From Phytophthora sp. 'mugwort' (taxonomy: Eukaryota > Oomycota > Peronosporomycetes > Peronosporales > Peronosporaceae), in the NCBI GenBank assembly GCA_033558025.1, contig JAUCEF010000015.1:1-43665 (forward strand): DNA of 43,665 nucleotides. Reading direction: 5' to 3'. Positions 27,406 to 36,322 of this stretch are shown in pieces. A program made the position numbers and the translations under genes. The notes under the pieces are model-generated. The model searched no databases and had not been told where the DNA came from. It saw only the letters and a list, made by a program, of their open reading frames with translations. The stretch's first letter is position 1; every line of letters begins with the position of its first letter.

Positions 27406-27819
27406 ATGGATATCGAAAATATTTTAATAGACTTAAACAATGACAACAATAATATTGAAAAACACGAATCACAAGAACAAACATCAAATTATATAAAATA
27501 TATAATATTTATAATAGGTGCCTTTTTTATTTTAGGTTTAACTATTTTTTTAATTTATTTCAATAGCGATTTTCCAATAGTTTCTGCATTACAGGATTTA
27601 AGGAATATCGTCGATGATGAAACTTTCAATCAAATAAAACAAGTTGTTTTAAAAATGTTACGTGAACCTGAAAAAAGGGCGGCTGGATTAAATTTATTAG
27701 AATTATTAAAACTAACTATTCATCCAAGACATTTATTAAAAGATAATCCACAAGAATTTGAAAAAATGATGACTCATTTAATTAAAATTTTAATTTCTAT
27801 TTTTAAAGAAGATGGCTAA
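27406..27819 (+). CDS. Orphan single-pass membrane ORF, 137 codons
   Basis: I do not recognise this gene. A hydrophilic Asp/Asn/Glu-rich N-terminus of about 30 residues precedes one transmembrane helix (IIFIIGAFFILGLTIFLIYF). A soluble helical C-terminal domain follows, with LREPEKRAAGLNLLELLKL and an HPRHLLKDNPQEFEKMM segment. Codon choice includes GAC, AAC, CAC, GCG and GGC, more GC-rich than the genes around it. A strong hairpin follows 3 nt after the stop, so it is likely expressed. Confidence 0.65.
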   Translation: MDIENILIDLNNDNNNIEKHESQEQTSNYIKYIIFIIGAFFILGLTIFLIYFNSDFPIVSALQDLRNIVDDETFNQIKQVVLKMLREPEKRAAGLNLLELLKLTIHPRHLLKDNPQEFEKMMTHLIKILISIFKEDG

Positions 27820-27821
27820 AA

Positions 27822-27849
27822 AAACCTATTTAATTTGTTAAATAGGTTT
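27822..27849 (+). terminator. Strong 12-bp hairpin after orphan ORF
   Basis: AAACCTATTTAA, loop TTTG, TTAAATAGGTTT is a perfect 12-bp stem. It lies 3 nt beyond the TAA of the 137-codon ORF, close to where plus- and minus-strand transcription converge. It is probably an mRNA 3'-end stabiliser or terminator. Confidence 0.6.
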
Positions 27850-27944
27850 CTAGATATACAATATATACATTATGTAAATTTTTACCAATTAAAAACTAAT
27901 TATGTGATTTTAAATTATAACTATGTTGATATTAATTTAATTTT

Positions 27945-28080
27945 AGTTATTGAGTATTTAATAAAAATTAATCTATTTAAATATTTATGTCATCAATAAC
28001 TTATGTTAAACCATCTTGATTAAAAGTTATAGAATTAGCAATAATAATATTCTGTATTTATATTAAATTTGTAAGTGAAC
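27945..28080 (+). ncRNA. rrn5: Possible divergent or permuted 5S rRNA
   Basis: CCATCTTGATTAAAAGTTAT followed by TTAGCAATAATAATATT parallels the 5S pattern CCAT.CCGAACTCAGAAGTGAAAC...TAGCGCCGATGATAGT. Stems AGTTATTGA/TCAATAACT (27945-27953 with 27993-28001) and ATAACTT/AAGTTAT (27996-28002 with 28024-28030) compete. Spacing does not fit a standard 5S fold, but permuted mitochondrial 5S rRNAs are known in stramenopiles. Very tentative. Confidence 0.18.
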
Positions 28081-28139
28081 GCATTCTTCTTATATTTTTT
28101 AGAATATTTATTGAAAAAAATTGATTTTTTTAATTTATT

Positions 28140-28207
28140 ATTTCTTAAAAAATTTAAATTTTATTATTTATATTATAAAAATAATTGAATTATTTTTTTT
28201 TTAAGAA
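28140..28207 (-). repeat. Dispersed intergenic repeat, copy B (inverted)
   Basis: The reverse complement of about 28148-28194 matches 24561-24607 with about two differences, and both have an adjoining poly-A run. It lies just downstream of the minus-strand trnR(UCU). Confidence 0.75.
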
Positions 28208-28230
28208 TGAAATTTTTAAATAAAACTAAT

Positions 28231-28303
28231 TACAATCTCTTGGATTTGAACCAAGATTTTAAAGCTTAGAAGGCTAATACTCTACCAATTAAGTTAAGAT
28301 TGT
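28231..28303 (-). tRNA. trnR(ucu): tRNA-Arg(UCU)
   Basis: On the minus strand, acceptor ACAATCT/AGATTGT, anticodon TCT in loop CTTCTAA, T-arm CTTGG-TTCAAAT-CCAAG. It reads AGA/AGG. Confidence 0.92.
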
Positions 28304-28320
28304 TTTAGTTTTATTAAGAA

Positions 28321-29031
28321 TTAAACAGTTTTATCTGAATATACATTAAAAATAGCTTTTAATGCATCTCGTGAAAGTTGTTTATAAATATTTTGTTTTA
28401 AAAATTTTTTTTTTTCCTTTTTAGTTAAAGTAACCGCTCCTATTAAAGCTATTAATAATATAATACCTGCAACTAAAAAAAAAAAAGCATAATAACTATA
28501 TAAAATTTGTCCAATTGTTTCAATATTTGTAATAGTATCTAATTGATAGATAAAATTTTTTAAAAAGGGTTTGACATCAACAAATATTTCAAAAGTACCT
28601 TTCATACTATCGTGAAAAAAAAATAAAGTATTTACTTTTTGAGTAAAAAAAGAATTATTTATTAAATGGTAATATGATGTAAAAACTTTACTAAACATAA
28701 CAAACGTTTCTAAAAAAAAAATAAAACTAATTAAAAAAATAATTGGTAAATAACCAAAATTATTTTTTATTTTATTTTTATCAATTAAAACATTAACATC
28801 TAGCATCATAATAACAAATAAAAATAATACAGTAATAGCTCCTACATAAATAATAATTAACATTATTGATAAAAATTCAATTTCAGAAATTAATAATAAT
28901 CCAGTTGAATTAGTAAAAACTAATATTAAAAAAAATGCAGAATATATTGTATTTGTAGAATATATTACAAATATAGCTGAAGTTAAAGCTATAGTTGAAA
29001 AAGTATAAAAGAAAATTGTTTCGAAATCCAT
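28321..29031 (-). CDS. nad6: NADH dehydrogenase subunit 6
   Basis: This 236-residue membrane subunit of complex I (NuoJ family) has five transmembrane helices. The conserved helix-3 region IEFLSIMLIIIYVGAITVLF then LFVIMMLDV is textbook NuoJ. It is longer than animal ND6, with a loop of about 60 residues before the last helix. It follows nad5 (60-nt gap) on the minus strand. Confidence 0.97.
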   Translation of the reverse strand: MDFETIFFYTFSTIALTSAIFVIYSTNTIYSAFFLILVFTNSTGLLLISEIEFLSIMLIIIYVGAITVLFLFVIMMLDVNVLIDKNKIKNNFGYLPIIFLISFIFFLETFVMFSKVFTSYYHLINNSFFTQKVNTLFFFHDSMKGTFEIFVDVKPFLKNFIYQLDTITNIETIGQILYSYYAFFFLVAGIILLIALIGAVTLTKKEKKKFLKQNIYKQLSRDALKAIFNVYSDKTV

Positions 29032-29091
29032 AATGTATTTAAATTATATAAATTTATAATTATATCTTAAAAGATACATATTTTATTATTT

Positions 29092-31086
29092 TTATTTAAT
29101 TAATAAAAAAATAAATAAAAATAATAAAATAGTAATAATATTAAAAAAATAAATAATAGAAAAAAAAATAATATTTATTAAACAAATAATGCTAATTAAC
29201 ATTAATAATGAATAGTGATAAATATAACCTGTTTGTAATAAAATTATTTTTTGACTTAAGAAAGAAAAAACGGTTATTAAACCAAAAGGACCACACATTT
29301 CAATTAAACCTTTATCAATCATTTTATATGTTACATTATAACCAACTTTTAATATATATTGATTAATAAATTCATAATAAATTTTATCAAAATACCATTT
29401 TCTATTTAAAAAATTATAAAAATAAAGACCATATTTTGAAATTTTTAAGTTATATAAAAATCTAAATTTAAAAAAATATAAATAAAAGGCACAAAATAAG
29501 CCACAAAAACTTAAAATAACAGGTAATAATTTAAAAAATGTTGGTAAAAATTCAGCATCAATCATTTGATTATTAAATGGATTTATATAAATTGAGTTAT
29601 TCCAAAAATTTGAACCTAACCCAACAAACATATCTTTAGAAATATAACCTATAAAAATACTACCAAATGCTAAAACTCCTAAAGGAATACCCATTTCTAA
29701 TGGAACATCATGTGCATTTTTAATAACATTTTTATAGGCATTAGTTTCACTTAAAAAAGCAAAAAATAATAAACGTGTTGAATAGAATGCCGTAAAAAAT
29801 GCACCAATAGTACCCAACCAATAAGCAAAATGACCTGTTTCACTAAAACTTGAAAATGCAACTTCTAATATTAAATCTTTAGAATAAAAACCAGTTAAAA
29901 AAGGAAAACCCATTAAAGATAATGAACCTATTAAAAACATTATATAAGTAAAAGGTAAAATTCTTCTTAAACCACCCATTTTTCTTATATCTTGTTCATC
30001 ACCCATAGCATGAATTACAGCACCGGAACATAAAAATAATAATGCTTTAAAATATGCATGATTTGATAAATGAAAAATAGCTAAAGGATAATTTGATAAT
30101 CCACAAGCAAAAAACATATAACCTAATTGACTACAAGTAGAATAGGCAACTATTTTTTTAAAATCATTTTGTACTAGACCAATTGTACTTGAGAAAAAGG
30201 CTGTAGAAGCTCCAATAATTGTAATAACTTTTAAAGAAAACATTGAATATTCAAACATTGGTGAACAACGTGCAATTAAATAAACACCAGCAGTTACCAT
30301 AGTCGCTGCATGGATTAATGCCGAAACCGGCGTAGGTCCTTCCATAGCATCGGGTAACCATAAATGTAAAAAAATTTGAGCAGATTTACCCATAGCACCT
30401 ATAAAAATTAAAATACACGCAACATCAATAATACTTAAAATATAATTAAAAAAAATAAATTTAAAATCTTTAACAATAGAAATTGCTGCAAATGTACTAA
30501 AATATTCAATAGTTCTAATATTATAAAAAACAGTTAATACACCTAATAATAAGATTAAATCACTAATTCGATTAACTAACATAGCTTTTATAGCTGCTTT
30601 ATTCGCTTGTAAACGTGTAAACCAAAAATTAATTAATAAATATGAACAAAAACCAACACCTTCCCATCCAACAAACATTTGCATAAAATTATCACCTGTA
30701 ACTAATATAATCATAAAAAAAGTAAATAGTGATAAATATGACATAAATCTAGATAAATGTGGATCATGATCCATATATTTAGAAGAATATAAATGAACTA
30801 AAGTTGAAATACTTGTTACAACAATTAACATTATCATAGTTAAACTATCAAATAAAAAACACCAATTACAATTAAATAAACCACTATTAATCCAATTTGA
30901 AATATAAATAATATACTCATATTCATTTGTAATTGAATTATATATAATAATAAATGAAAAAAGACAACTTAAAAAAGTTGTTAATGTGGTTATAAATACA
31001 GAACCTTTACGGCCAATATAAAAACCAAATAATCCAGAAGCTACTGAACCTAAAAAAGGTAAAAAAATTAAAGTTAATAATAACAT
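29092..31086 (-). CDS. nad5: NADH dehydrogenase subunit 5
   Basis: This 664-residue antiporter-like, proton-pumping subunit of complex I (NuoL family) has the signatures GWEGVGFCSYLLINFWFTR, LWLPDAMEGPTPVSALIHAA (with the conserved His and Pro) and HLSNHAYFKALLFLCSGAVI. A long amphipathic lateral helix and C-terminal helix are expected. The reading frame is complete. It carries an ATTCTTTAAG-type motif about 60 nt upstream. Confidence 0.98.
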   Translation of the reverse strand: MLLLTLIFLPFLGSVASGLFGFYIGRKGSVFITTLTTFLSCLFSFIIIYNSITNEYEYIIYISNWINSGLFNCNWCFLFDSLTMIMLIVVTSISTLVHLYSSKYMDHDPHLSRFMSYLSLFTFFMIILVTGDNFMQMFVGWEGVGFCSYLLINFWFTRLQANKAAIKAMLVNRISDLILLLGVLTVFYNIRTIEYFSTFAAISIVKDFKFIFFNYILSIIDVACILIFIGAMGKSAQIFLHLWLPDAMEGPTPVSALIHAATMVTAGVYLIARCSPMFEYSMFSLKVITIIGASTAFFSSTIGLVQNDFKKIVAYSTCSQLGYMFFACGLSNYPLAIFHLSNHAYFKALLFLCSGAVIHAMGDEQDIRKMGGLRRILPFTYIMFLIGSLSLMGFPFLTGFYSKDLILEVAFSSFSETGHFAYWLGTIGAFFTAFYSTRLLFFAFLSETNAYKNVIKNAHDVPLEMGIPLGVLAFGSIFIGYISKDMFVGLGSNFWNNSIYINPFNNQMIDAEFLPTFFKLLPVILSFCGLFCAFYLYFFKFRFLYNLKISKYGLYFYNFLNRKWYFDKIYYEFINQYILKVGYNVTYKMIDKGLIEMCGPFGLITVFSFLSQKIILLQTGYIYHYSLLMLISIICLINIIFFSIIYFFNIITILLFLFIFLLIK

Positions 31087-31146
31087 AATAGAATAAAATA
31101 AATTTAAATTATTTAAAAATATAATAATAATTTTAAAATAATTCTT

Positions 31147-31159
31147 CTTAAAGAATAAA
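31147..31159 (-). promoter_or_regulatory. TTTATTCTTTAAG motif upstream of nad5
   Basis: On the minus strand TTTATTCTTTAAG lies about 60 nt before the nad5 ATG. The same word occurs before atp9 (41771) and nearly the same before cox2 (24540). It is a candidate promoter or RNA-processing site. Confidence 0.35.
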
Positions 31160-31290
31160 TATTTTTTAAAAAATTAATATTAGAATAATATTTAAAATTA
31201 TTTTCTATATAGAAAATAATTAATTTTTATCTGTTATGTTTTATTTACAAAATATTATAATTATTTTTTATTAATAAAAAAATAATTATA

Positions 31291-32820
31291 TTATTTTGTA
31301 ATAAAATTATTAGTAAAATTTGTTGCTAAAATATTAAGTTTTTTTTCTAATTCTTTAGATATTTCTTTTTTATTTAAGATTTCTTCTAAAATATTAAAAT
31401 GATTATTTTTTATAAAATTTAACCAACTAATTTCAAAACTTGAAATTTTATCAACAGCAATTTTATCTAAGAAACCACGTACACCTAAATAAATAATTAC
31501 AATTTGATTTTCAACAGATAACGGTATATTTAAACCTTGTTTTAACATTTCTGTTAATCTAATCCCTCTATTTAATTGTTGTTGAGTTGTAGCATCTAAA
31601 TCAGAACCAAATTGAGCAAATGCTTGTACTTCTCTAAATTGTGCTAATTCTAATTTCATTGTACCAGCAATTTGTTTCATAGCTTTAATTTGTGCAGAAG
31701 AACCAACACGACTTACAGATAATCCAACACTAATTGCAGGTCTTTGACCTTCATTAAATAATTCTGTTTCTAAAAAAATTTGTCCATCAGTAATTGAAAT
31801 AACATTTGTTGGAATATAAGCAGAAACATCTCCAGCTTGTGTTTCAATAATAGGTAATGCGGTTAATGAACCACCACCAATTTTTTTATTCATTTTAGCA
31901 GCTCTTTCTAATAAACGAGAGTGTAAATAAAAAACATCTCCAGGATAAGCTTCTCTACCTGGAGGTCTTCTTAATAATAAAGACATTTGTCTATAAGCTA
32001 CCGCTTGTTTTGATAAATCATCATAGAAAATAACAGCATGTTTACCATTATCTCTAAAATATTCACCTAAAGCACAACCAGTATATGGAGCTAAATATTG
32101 TAAGGGTGCTGAATCTGAAGCAGTAGCCGCTACAATAACAGAAAAAAACATTGCATTTTTTTCTTCTAAAGTTTTTGTTAATTCAGCAATTGTTGATCTT
32201 TTTTGACCAACACCTACATAAATACAATATAATTGATTATTTATATCTTTTTTTAAATGAGGTTCTCTTTGATTAATTATAGTATCAATAGCAATAGATG
32301 TTTTACCTGTTTGTCTATCACCAATAATTAATTCCCTTTGACCACGACCAATAGGAATTAAACTATCTACAGCTTTTAAACCTGTTTGTACAGGTTGTTT
32401 AACACTTTCTCTAGGCATAATACCTGGAGCTTTAACTTCAACTCTACTTTCTAATTTACTGTTAATTTGACCTTTACCATCAATGGGTTGTCCTAAAGCA
32501 TCAACTACTCTACCTAATACTTCAGGTCCTACAGGTACACTAACAATAGATCCAGTTCTTCGTACAAAATTACCTTCTTGAATTTCTCTATCATTACTAA
32601 AAACAACAACACCAACAACATCAGGTTCTAAATTTAAAGCCATTCCTTTAATATTACCATTATTAAATTCAACCATTTCACCTGCTTGAATTTTAGTTAA
32701 ACCATAACATCTTGCAATACCATCACTCATTGAAAGAACAATACCTGTTTCTTGTAAACTTTTTTCATCTTTATATTTTTTAATATTTGATTCCAGTATA
32801 TATGATAATTCAATAGCCAT
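31291..32820 (-). CDS. atp1: ATP synthase F1 subunit alpha
   Basis: This 509-residue non-catalytic F1 subunit has the P-loop [16 protein letters not shown] near residue 167, [20 protein letters not shown], and the alpha signature [17 protein letters not shown] carrying the arginine finger. The C-terminus continues to [14 protein letters not shown]. Its retention in mtDNA is typical of stramenopiles, plants and jakobids. Full family length. Confidence 0.99.
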   Translation of the reverse strand: MAIELSYILESNIKKYKDEKSLQETGIVLSMSDGIARCYGLTKIQAGEMVEFNNGNIKGMALNLEPDVVGVVVFSNDREIQEGNFVRRTGSIVSVPVGPEVLGRVVDALGQPIDGKGQINSKLESRVEVKAPGIMPRESVKQPVQTGLKAVDSLIPIGRGQRELIIGDRQTGKTSIAIDTIINQREPHLKKDINNQLYCIYVGVGQKRSTIAELTKTLEEKNAMFFSVIVAATASDSAPLQYLAPYTGCALGEYFRDNGKHAVIFYDDLSKQAVAYRQMSLLLRRPPGREAYPGDVFYLHSRLLERAAKMNKKIGGGSLTALPIIETQAGDVSAYIPTNVISITDGQIFLETELFNEGQRPAISVGLSVSRVGSSAQIKAMKQIAGTMKLELAQFREVQAFAQFGSDLDATTQQQLNRGIRLTEMLKQGLNIPLSVENQIVIIYLGVRGFLDKIAVDKISSFEISWLNFIKNNHFNILEEILNKKEISKELEKKLNILATNFTNNFITK

Positions 32821-32899
32821 AGAGGTTATTAAATTATCATATTATTTAATAATTATAAATTATTATAATTACCAAAATATATCAAATATATATTTTTTA

Positions 32900-32971
32900 T
32901 ACCCTTTACGAGAATTGAACTCGTATTTTTACCGTGAAAAGGTAATGTCCTAACCATTAGACTAAAAGGGC
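32900..32971 (-). tRNA. trnE(uuc): tRNA-Glu(UUC)
   Basis: On the minus strand, acceptor GCCCTTT/AAAGGGT, anticodon TTC in TTACC-TTTTCAC-GGTAA, T-arm ACGAG-TTCAATT-CTCGT. Confidence 0.93.
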
Positions 32972-32995
32972 TTTTTATTAAACAAAAAATTTTGT

Positions 32996-34471
32996 TTAAT
33001 AAAAATAAGAAAAATCAATATGTATTAAAATTTTTGAAACACTTTCATGCATACAACTTTCAAAAATTTTAGGATATAAACCTAATAAAAAGATATTTAT
33101 AATTAATATTAAATGAATTAAAAATTCACGATAAGTTAAATCATAATAAATTTTTAAATAAATATTTTGAATATTACCATAACAAATTCGATTATAAAAT
33201 AATAAAGAATATACCCCACCCAAAAACATACCAATTGTCGCAAAAACAGCTGTTGTAGTATTATCTTCAAAAACTCCAGTTAAAATAAGAATTTCACCCA
33301 CAAAACTACTTGAACCTGGAATAGACATATTTGCTAATACATAAATAAATAATGCAATACAAAATAAAGGCATTGTATGTGCTAAACCACCATAATAATT
33401 AATAAATCTTGTATGATATCGATCATATAAACATCCAATTGAAAAAAATAAACCACTCGATACTAAACCATGACTAATCATTTGAATAATACTACCTTCT
33501 AATCCTTGAATAGTTAAAGAAAAAATACCCAATATTATAAAATTCATATGAGCAACTGATGCATAAGCAATAATACGTTTCAAATCTGTTTGTCGTATAG
33601 CTGTTAATGACGCATAAATAACAGATATTAAACATAAAACTAAAATATACGGTGTAAAATATAATGCAGCTTTAGGAAATAAAGGAACTAAAAACCTAAT
33701 CATACCGTATGATCCTAATTTTAATAAAATACCAGCTAATAGTACAGAACCTGCGGTAGGTGCTTCAACATGTGCTTCCGGTAACCAAACATGAAAAGGT
33801 AACATTGGAACTTTAACAGCAAATGATAAAAAAAAAGCTAAGAAATAAAATTTTTCATATGAAAAATTAAAATTACTATAATATAATATTTGATAATCAG
33901 TTGTACCCACAGTTAAAAATAAATGAATAATGGCAATAAACATAAATAATGAACCTGCTAATGTATACATAAAAAACAAATATGAAGCTTTAATTTTACG
34001 TTCTCTTGAACCCCAAATACCTATAATTAAAAACATAGGAATTAATACACTTTCAAAGAAAATATAAAAAATAAGTACATCTAATATACTAAATGAAATG
34101 ATTAAACAAAATTCTAAAATAAAATATAAAATAAAATATTCTTTTATATTTTTATTAATCATTTCATAACTAATTAACATACAGATTGGAATCAAAAATG
34201 TTGTTAAAATTATAAAAAATAATGAAATACCATCAATACCTAAATAAAAATTAATATTAAATTGACTAATCCATTCTATTTTAAATAAATATTGAAAATT
34301 AGAAGTTGATTTATCAAATAAAATCCATAAAGGTAATGACATTAAAAAAATGAAAAAAGACATAAAAATACTAAAATTTTTTATAAATTTTTCATTTTTC
34401 GAAAAAGCTAATATAATAACCGTAATTAATGGTAAAATAAGTAAAAAAATTAATATAAACTTATTAAACAT
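32996..34471 (-). CDS. nad4: NADH dehydrogenase subunit 4
   Basis: This 491-residue antiporter-like subunit of complex I (NuoM family) shows LGIDGISLFFIILTTFLIPI, FFESVLIPMFLIIGIWGSRE and FAVKVPMLPFHVWLPEAHVE, all classic NuoM segments with the key Glu and Lys. The frame is open further upstream through trnH; ATG 34471 (MFNKFILIF) is the first start outside the tRNA. Confidence 0.97.
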   Translation of the reverse strand: MFNKFILIFLLILPLITVIILAFSKNEKFIKNFSIFMSFFIFLMSLPLWILFDKSTSNFQYLFKIEWISQFNINFYLGIDGISLFFIILTTFLIPICMLISYEMINKNIKEYFILYFILEFCLIISFSILDVLIFYIFFESVLIPMFLIIGIWGSRERKIKASYLFFMYTLAGSLFMFIAIIHLFLTVGTTDYQILYYSNFNFSYEKFYFLAFFLSFAVKVPMLPFHVWLPEAHVEAPTAGSVLLAGILLKLGSYGMIRFLVPLFPKAALYFTPYILVLCLISVIYASLTAIRQTDLKRIIAYASVAHMNFIILGIFSLTIQGLEGSIIQMISHGLVSSGLFFSIGCLYDRYHTRFINYYGGLAHTMPLFCIALFIYVLANMSIPGSSSFVGEILILTGVFEDNTTTAVFATIGMFLGGVYSLLFYNRICYGNIQNIYLKIYYDLTYREFLIHLILIINIFLLGLYPKIFESCMHESVSKILIHIDFSYFY

Positions 34472-34493
34472 AAAAAAATTTAATTTAAAAATG

Positions 34494-34566
34494 GGCGAAA
34501 AATGGGACTTGAACCCATAACACTTAGACCCACAATCTAACACTCTACCTTTAAGTTATAATCGCC
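34494..34566 (-). tRNA. trnH(gug): tRNA-His(GUG)
   Basis: Minus strand; anticodon GTG in AGATTGTGGGTCT, T-arm ATGGG-TTCAAGT-CCCAT. An extra 5' G faces a 3' C at the discriminator, the G-1:C73 identity pair of histidine tRNAs, here encoded in the DNA. The acceptor stem has two T-T mismatches. Confidence 0.9.
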
Positions 34567-34569
34567 TTT

Positions 34570-34989
34570 TTAAATTTTTCTTAAATAATATATAAAATTT
34601 AAAAATGATTGAACAATTAAATTATTTAAAGGTGGATAGTTTTTAGATAATATTTGTTTTACTTTTAAATTAGAATAAATATTATTTTGAATACTCAAAT
34701 AAATTAATTCAAGTTTTTTAAAATTATATAAATCCCTTATTAAATTTAATTCATTATTTCCATAAATTATTAAAATAGAACCTTGTCCTTTTAATTTTAA
34801 AAAAATATCAATAATTAAATTTTGATTTAATATTAAAGATTTATAATCAAATTTTTTAATTTTTTTTTTTAAAGATATTATTTCATTAATATTTAAATCA
34901 TTATAACGAAATATATATATATATTTATAAGTTTGTTTAATTTTTTGTAATTGATTTAATTTATACTTTTTAAATTTTTTTTTTTGCAT
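34570..34989 (-). CDS. rpl10: Probable ribosomal protein L10 (uL10)
   Basis: This 139-residue soluble protein has YIYIFRYNDLNINEIISLKK followed by KSLILNQNLI, then LKGQGSILIIYGNNELNLIR. This parallels uL10 (xxVxxxxGLTVxQMxxLRxxxR, xxVVKNTL, LxGPTLIAYS.xDPxxxxK). Length and order of segments fit the N-terminal, rRNA-binding domain of L10. uL10 is known in some plant and jakobid mtDNAs; oomycete orf142 may be the same gene. It lies between nad7 and trnH. Confidence 0.5.
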   Translation of the reverse strand: MQKKKFKKYKLNQLQKIKQTYKYIYIFRYNDLNINEIISLKKKIKKFDYKSLILNQNLIIDIFLKLKGQGSILIIYGNNELNLIRDLYNFKKLELIYLSIQNNIYSNLKVKQILSKNYPPLNNLIVQSFLNFIYYLRKI

Positions 34990-35027
34990 AATTTATTGAA
35001 AATAAAATTTTATTCTAATAATTAATA

Positions 35028-36206
35028 TTAACGATCAATTTCACCAAAAACAACATCTAAAGTACCAATAATTGTAACAACATCAGCAATCATATGATTT
35101 TTAGCTATAAAATCTAATGCTTGTAAATGTAAAAATCCTGGTGATTTAATTTTACATCTGTAGGGTTTATTTGTACCATCTGCTACTAAATAAACACCAT
35201 ACTCACCTTTAGGTGCCTCAATAACTGTATAAGTTTCACCAGCATTTACACAAATATTTTCTGAATAATATTTAAAATGATGAATTAAAGACTCCATAGA
35301 ATTTTTAATTTGAATTCTATTTGGATTTGTAATTTTTTTATCATCTAATTTAATAGGACCTTGGGGAATTTTATTAAGTACTTGCAAAATAATTCGAATT
35401 GATTGTCGCATTTCTTCTATTCTAATTAAATAACGATCATAACAATCGCCATTTGTACCTACAGGTATATCAAATTTTAATTGATCATAAATTTCATAAG
35501 GTTGTGTTTTACGTAAATCCCATGAAATACCTGATCCACGTAACATAACACCACTAAAACCAAAATTTAAAGCATCTTTAGCAGATATAATACCAATATC
35601 TACTAATCTTTGTTTCCAAATTCTATTATTAGTTAACATTTCTTCAATTTCATCTAAACGGGTATTAAATTGTTCACAAAAAATATATATATCATTTAAC
35701 AAACCTTTAGGCAAATCTTGATTAACACCTCCAGGTCTAAAATAAGCTGCATGCATACGTGCACCAGAAACACGTTCATAAAATTCCATTAATTTCTCAC
35801 GTTCTTCAAATCCCCAAAAATAAGGTGTCATAGCTCCTACATCTAAAGCATGACAACATACAGCTAATAAATGATTTAAGATACGTGTTATTTCTGAAAA
35901 TAAAACTCTTATATATTGTGCTCGTAAAGGTATATCACAATTTAATAATTTTTCAATAGCCAAAACATATGCATGTTCTTGACACATCATAGATACATAA
36001 TCTAAACGATCAAAATAAGGTAACGCCTGTAAATAATTTTTATATTCAATTAATTTTTCTGTACCTCTATGTAATAAACCTATATGTGAATCAGCTTTTT
36101 TAACAACTTCACCGTTTAATTCTAAAATTAAACGTAAAACACCATGAGCCGCTGGATGTTGTGGACCAAAATTTATAGAAAAATTTTTAATTTTTTTTAA
36201 TGACAT
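35028..36206 (-). CDS. nad7: NADH dehydrogenase subunit 7 (49 kDa)
   Basis: This 392-residue peripheral complex I subunit (NuoD family) borders the quinone site. It begins with [20 protein letters not shown] and contains [33 protein letters not shown] (the quinone-binding tyrosine region) and a C-terminal [14 protein letters not shown]. Complete and highly conserved. First gene of the minus block; it diverges from nad2 across 116 bp. Confidence 0.99.
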   Translation of the reverse strand: MSLKKIKNFSINFGPQHPAAHGVLRLILELNGEVVKKADSHIGLLHRGTEKLIEYKNYLQALPYFDRLDYVSMMCQEHAYVLAIEKLLNCDIPLRAQYIRVLFSEITRILNHLLAVCCHALDVGAMTPYFWGFEEREKLMEFYERVSGARMHAAYFRPGGVNQDLPKGLLNDIYIFCEQFNTRLDEIEEMLTNNRIWKQRLVDIGIISAKDALNFGFSGVMLRGSGISWDLRKTQPYEIYDQLKFDIPVGTNGDCYDRYLIRIEEMRQSIRIILQVLNKIPQGPIKLDDKKITNPNRIQIKNSMESLIHHFKYYSENICVNAGETYTVIEAPKGEYGVYLVADGTNKPYRCKIKSPGFLHLQALDFIAKNHMIADVVTIIGTLDVVFGEIDR

Positions 36207-36322
36207 TTTTTTTTTTTTTTTTTTTTAATAAAAATATAATATTTATAAATTAATTTTTTTATAAATATATAGCATATATAGTAAGTAAGTATTTTTAAAA
36301 TATTTATTTCTTTTATTACATT
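36207..36322. promoter_or_regulatory. Divergent nad7/nad2 spacer with long T-run
   Basis: This 116-bp spacer between two divergent ATGs is the only place for 5' signals of both blocks. A homopolymer of about 20 T abuts the nad7 start (an A-run on its mRNA strand), followed by TATA-rich sequence and GTAAGTAAGTA. The promoter role is inferred. Confidence 0.45.

Larger units (their letters stand above)
27850..28230. other. Noncoding convergence region
   Basis: These 381 nt lie between the plus-strand cox2-cox1 block and the minus-strand nad block. They have no protein gene. They contain a sequence around 28008-28050 reminiscent of the 5S rRNA loop C and helix IV region, two nested stems nearby, and copy B of the dispersed repeat at the far end. 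Confidence 0.5.

Noticed and set aside
32996..34543. Longer nad4 start at 34543
   Set aside because: The extra codons translate trnH; ATG 34471 matches the usual NAD4 N-terminus.
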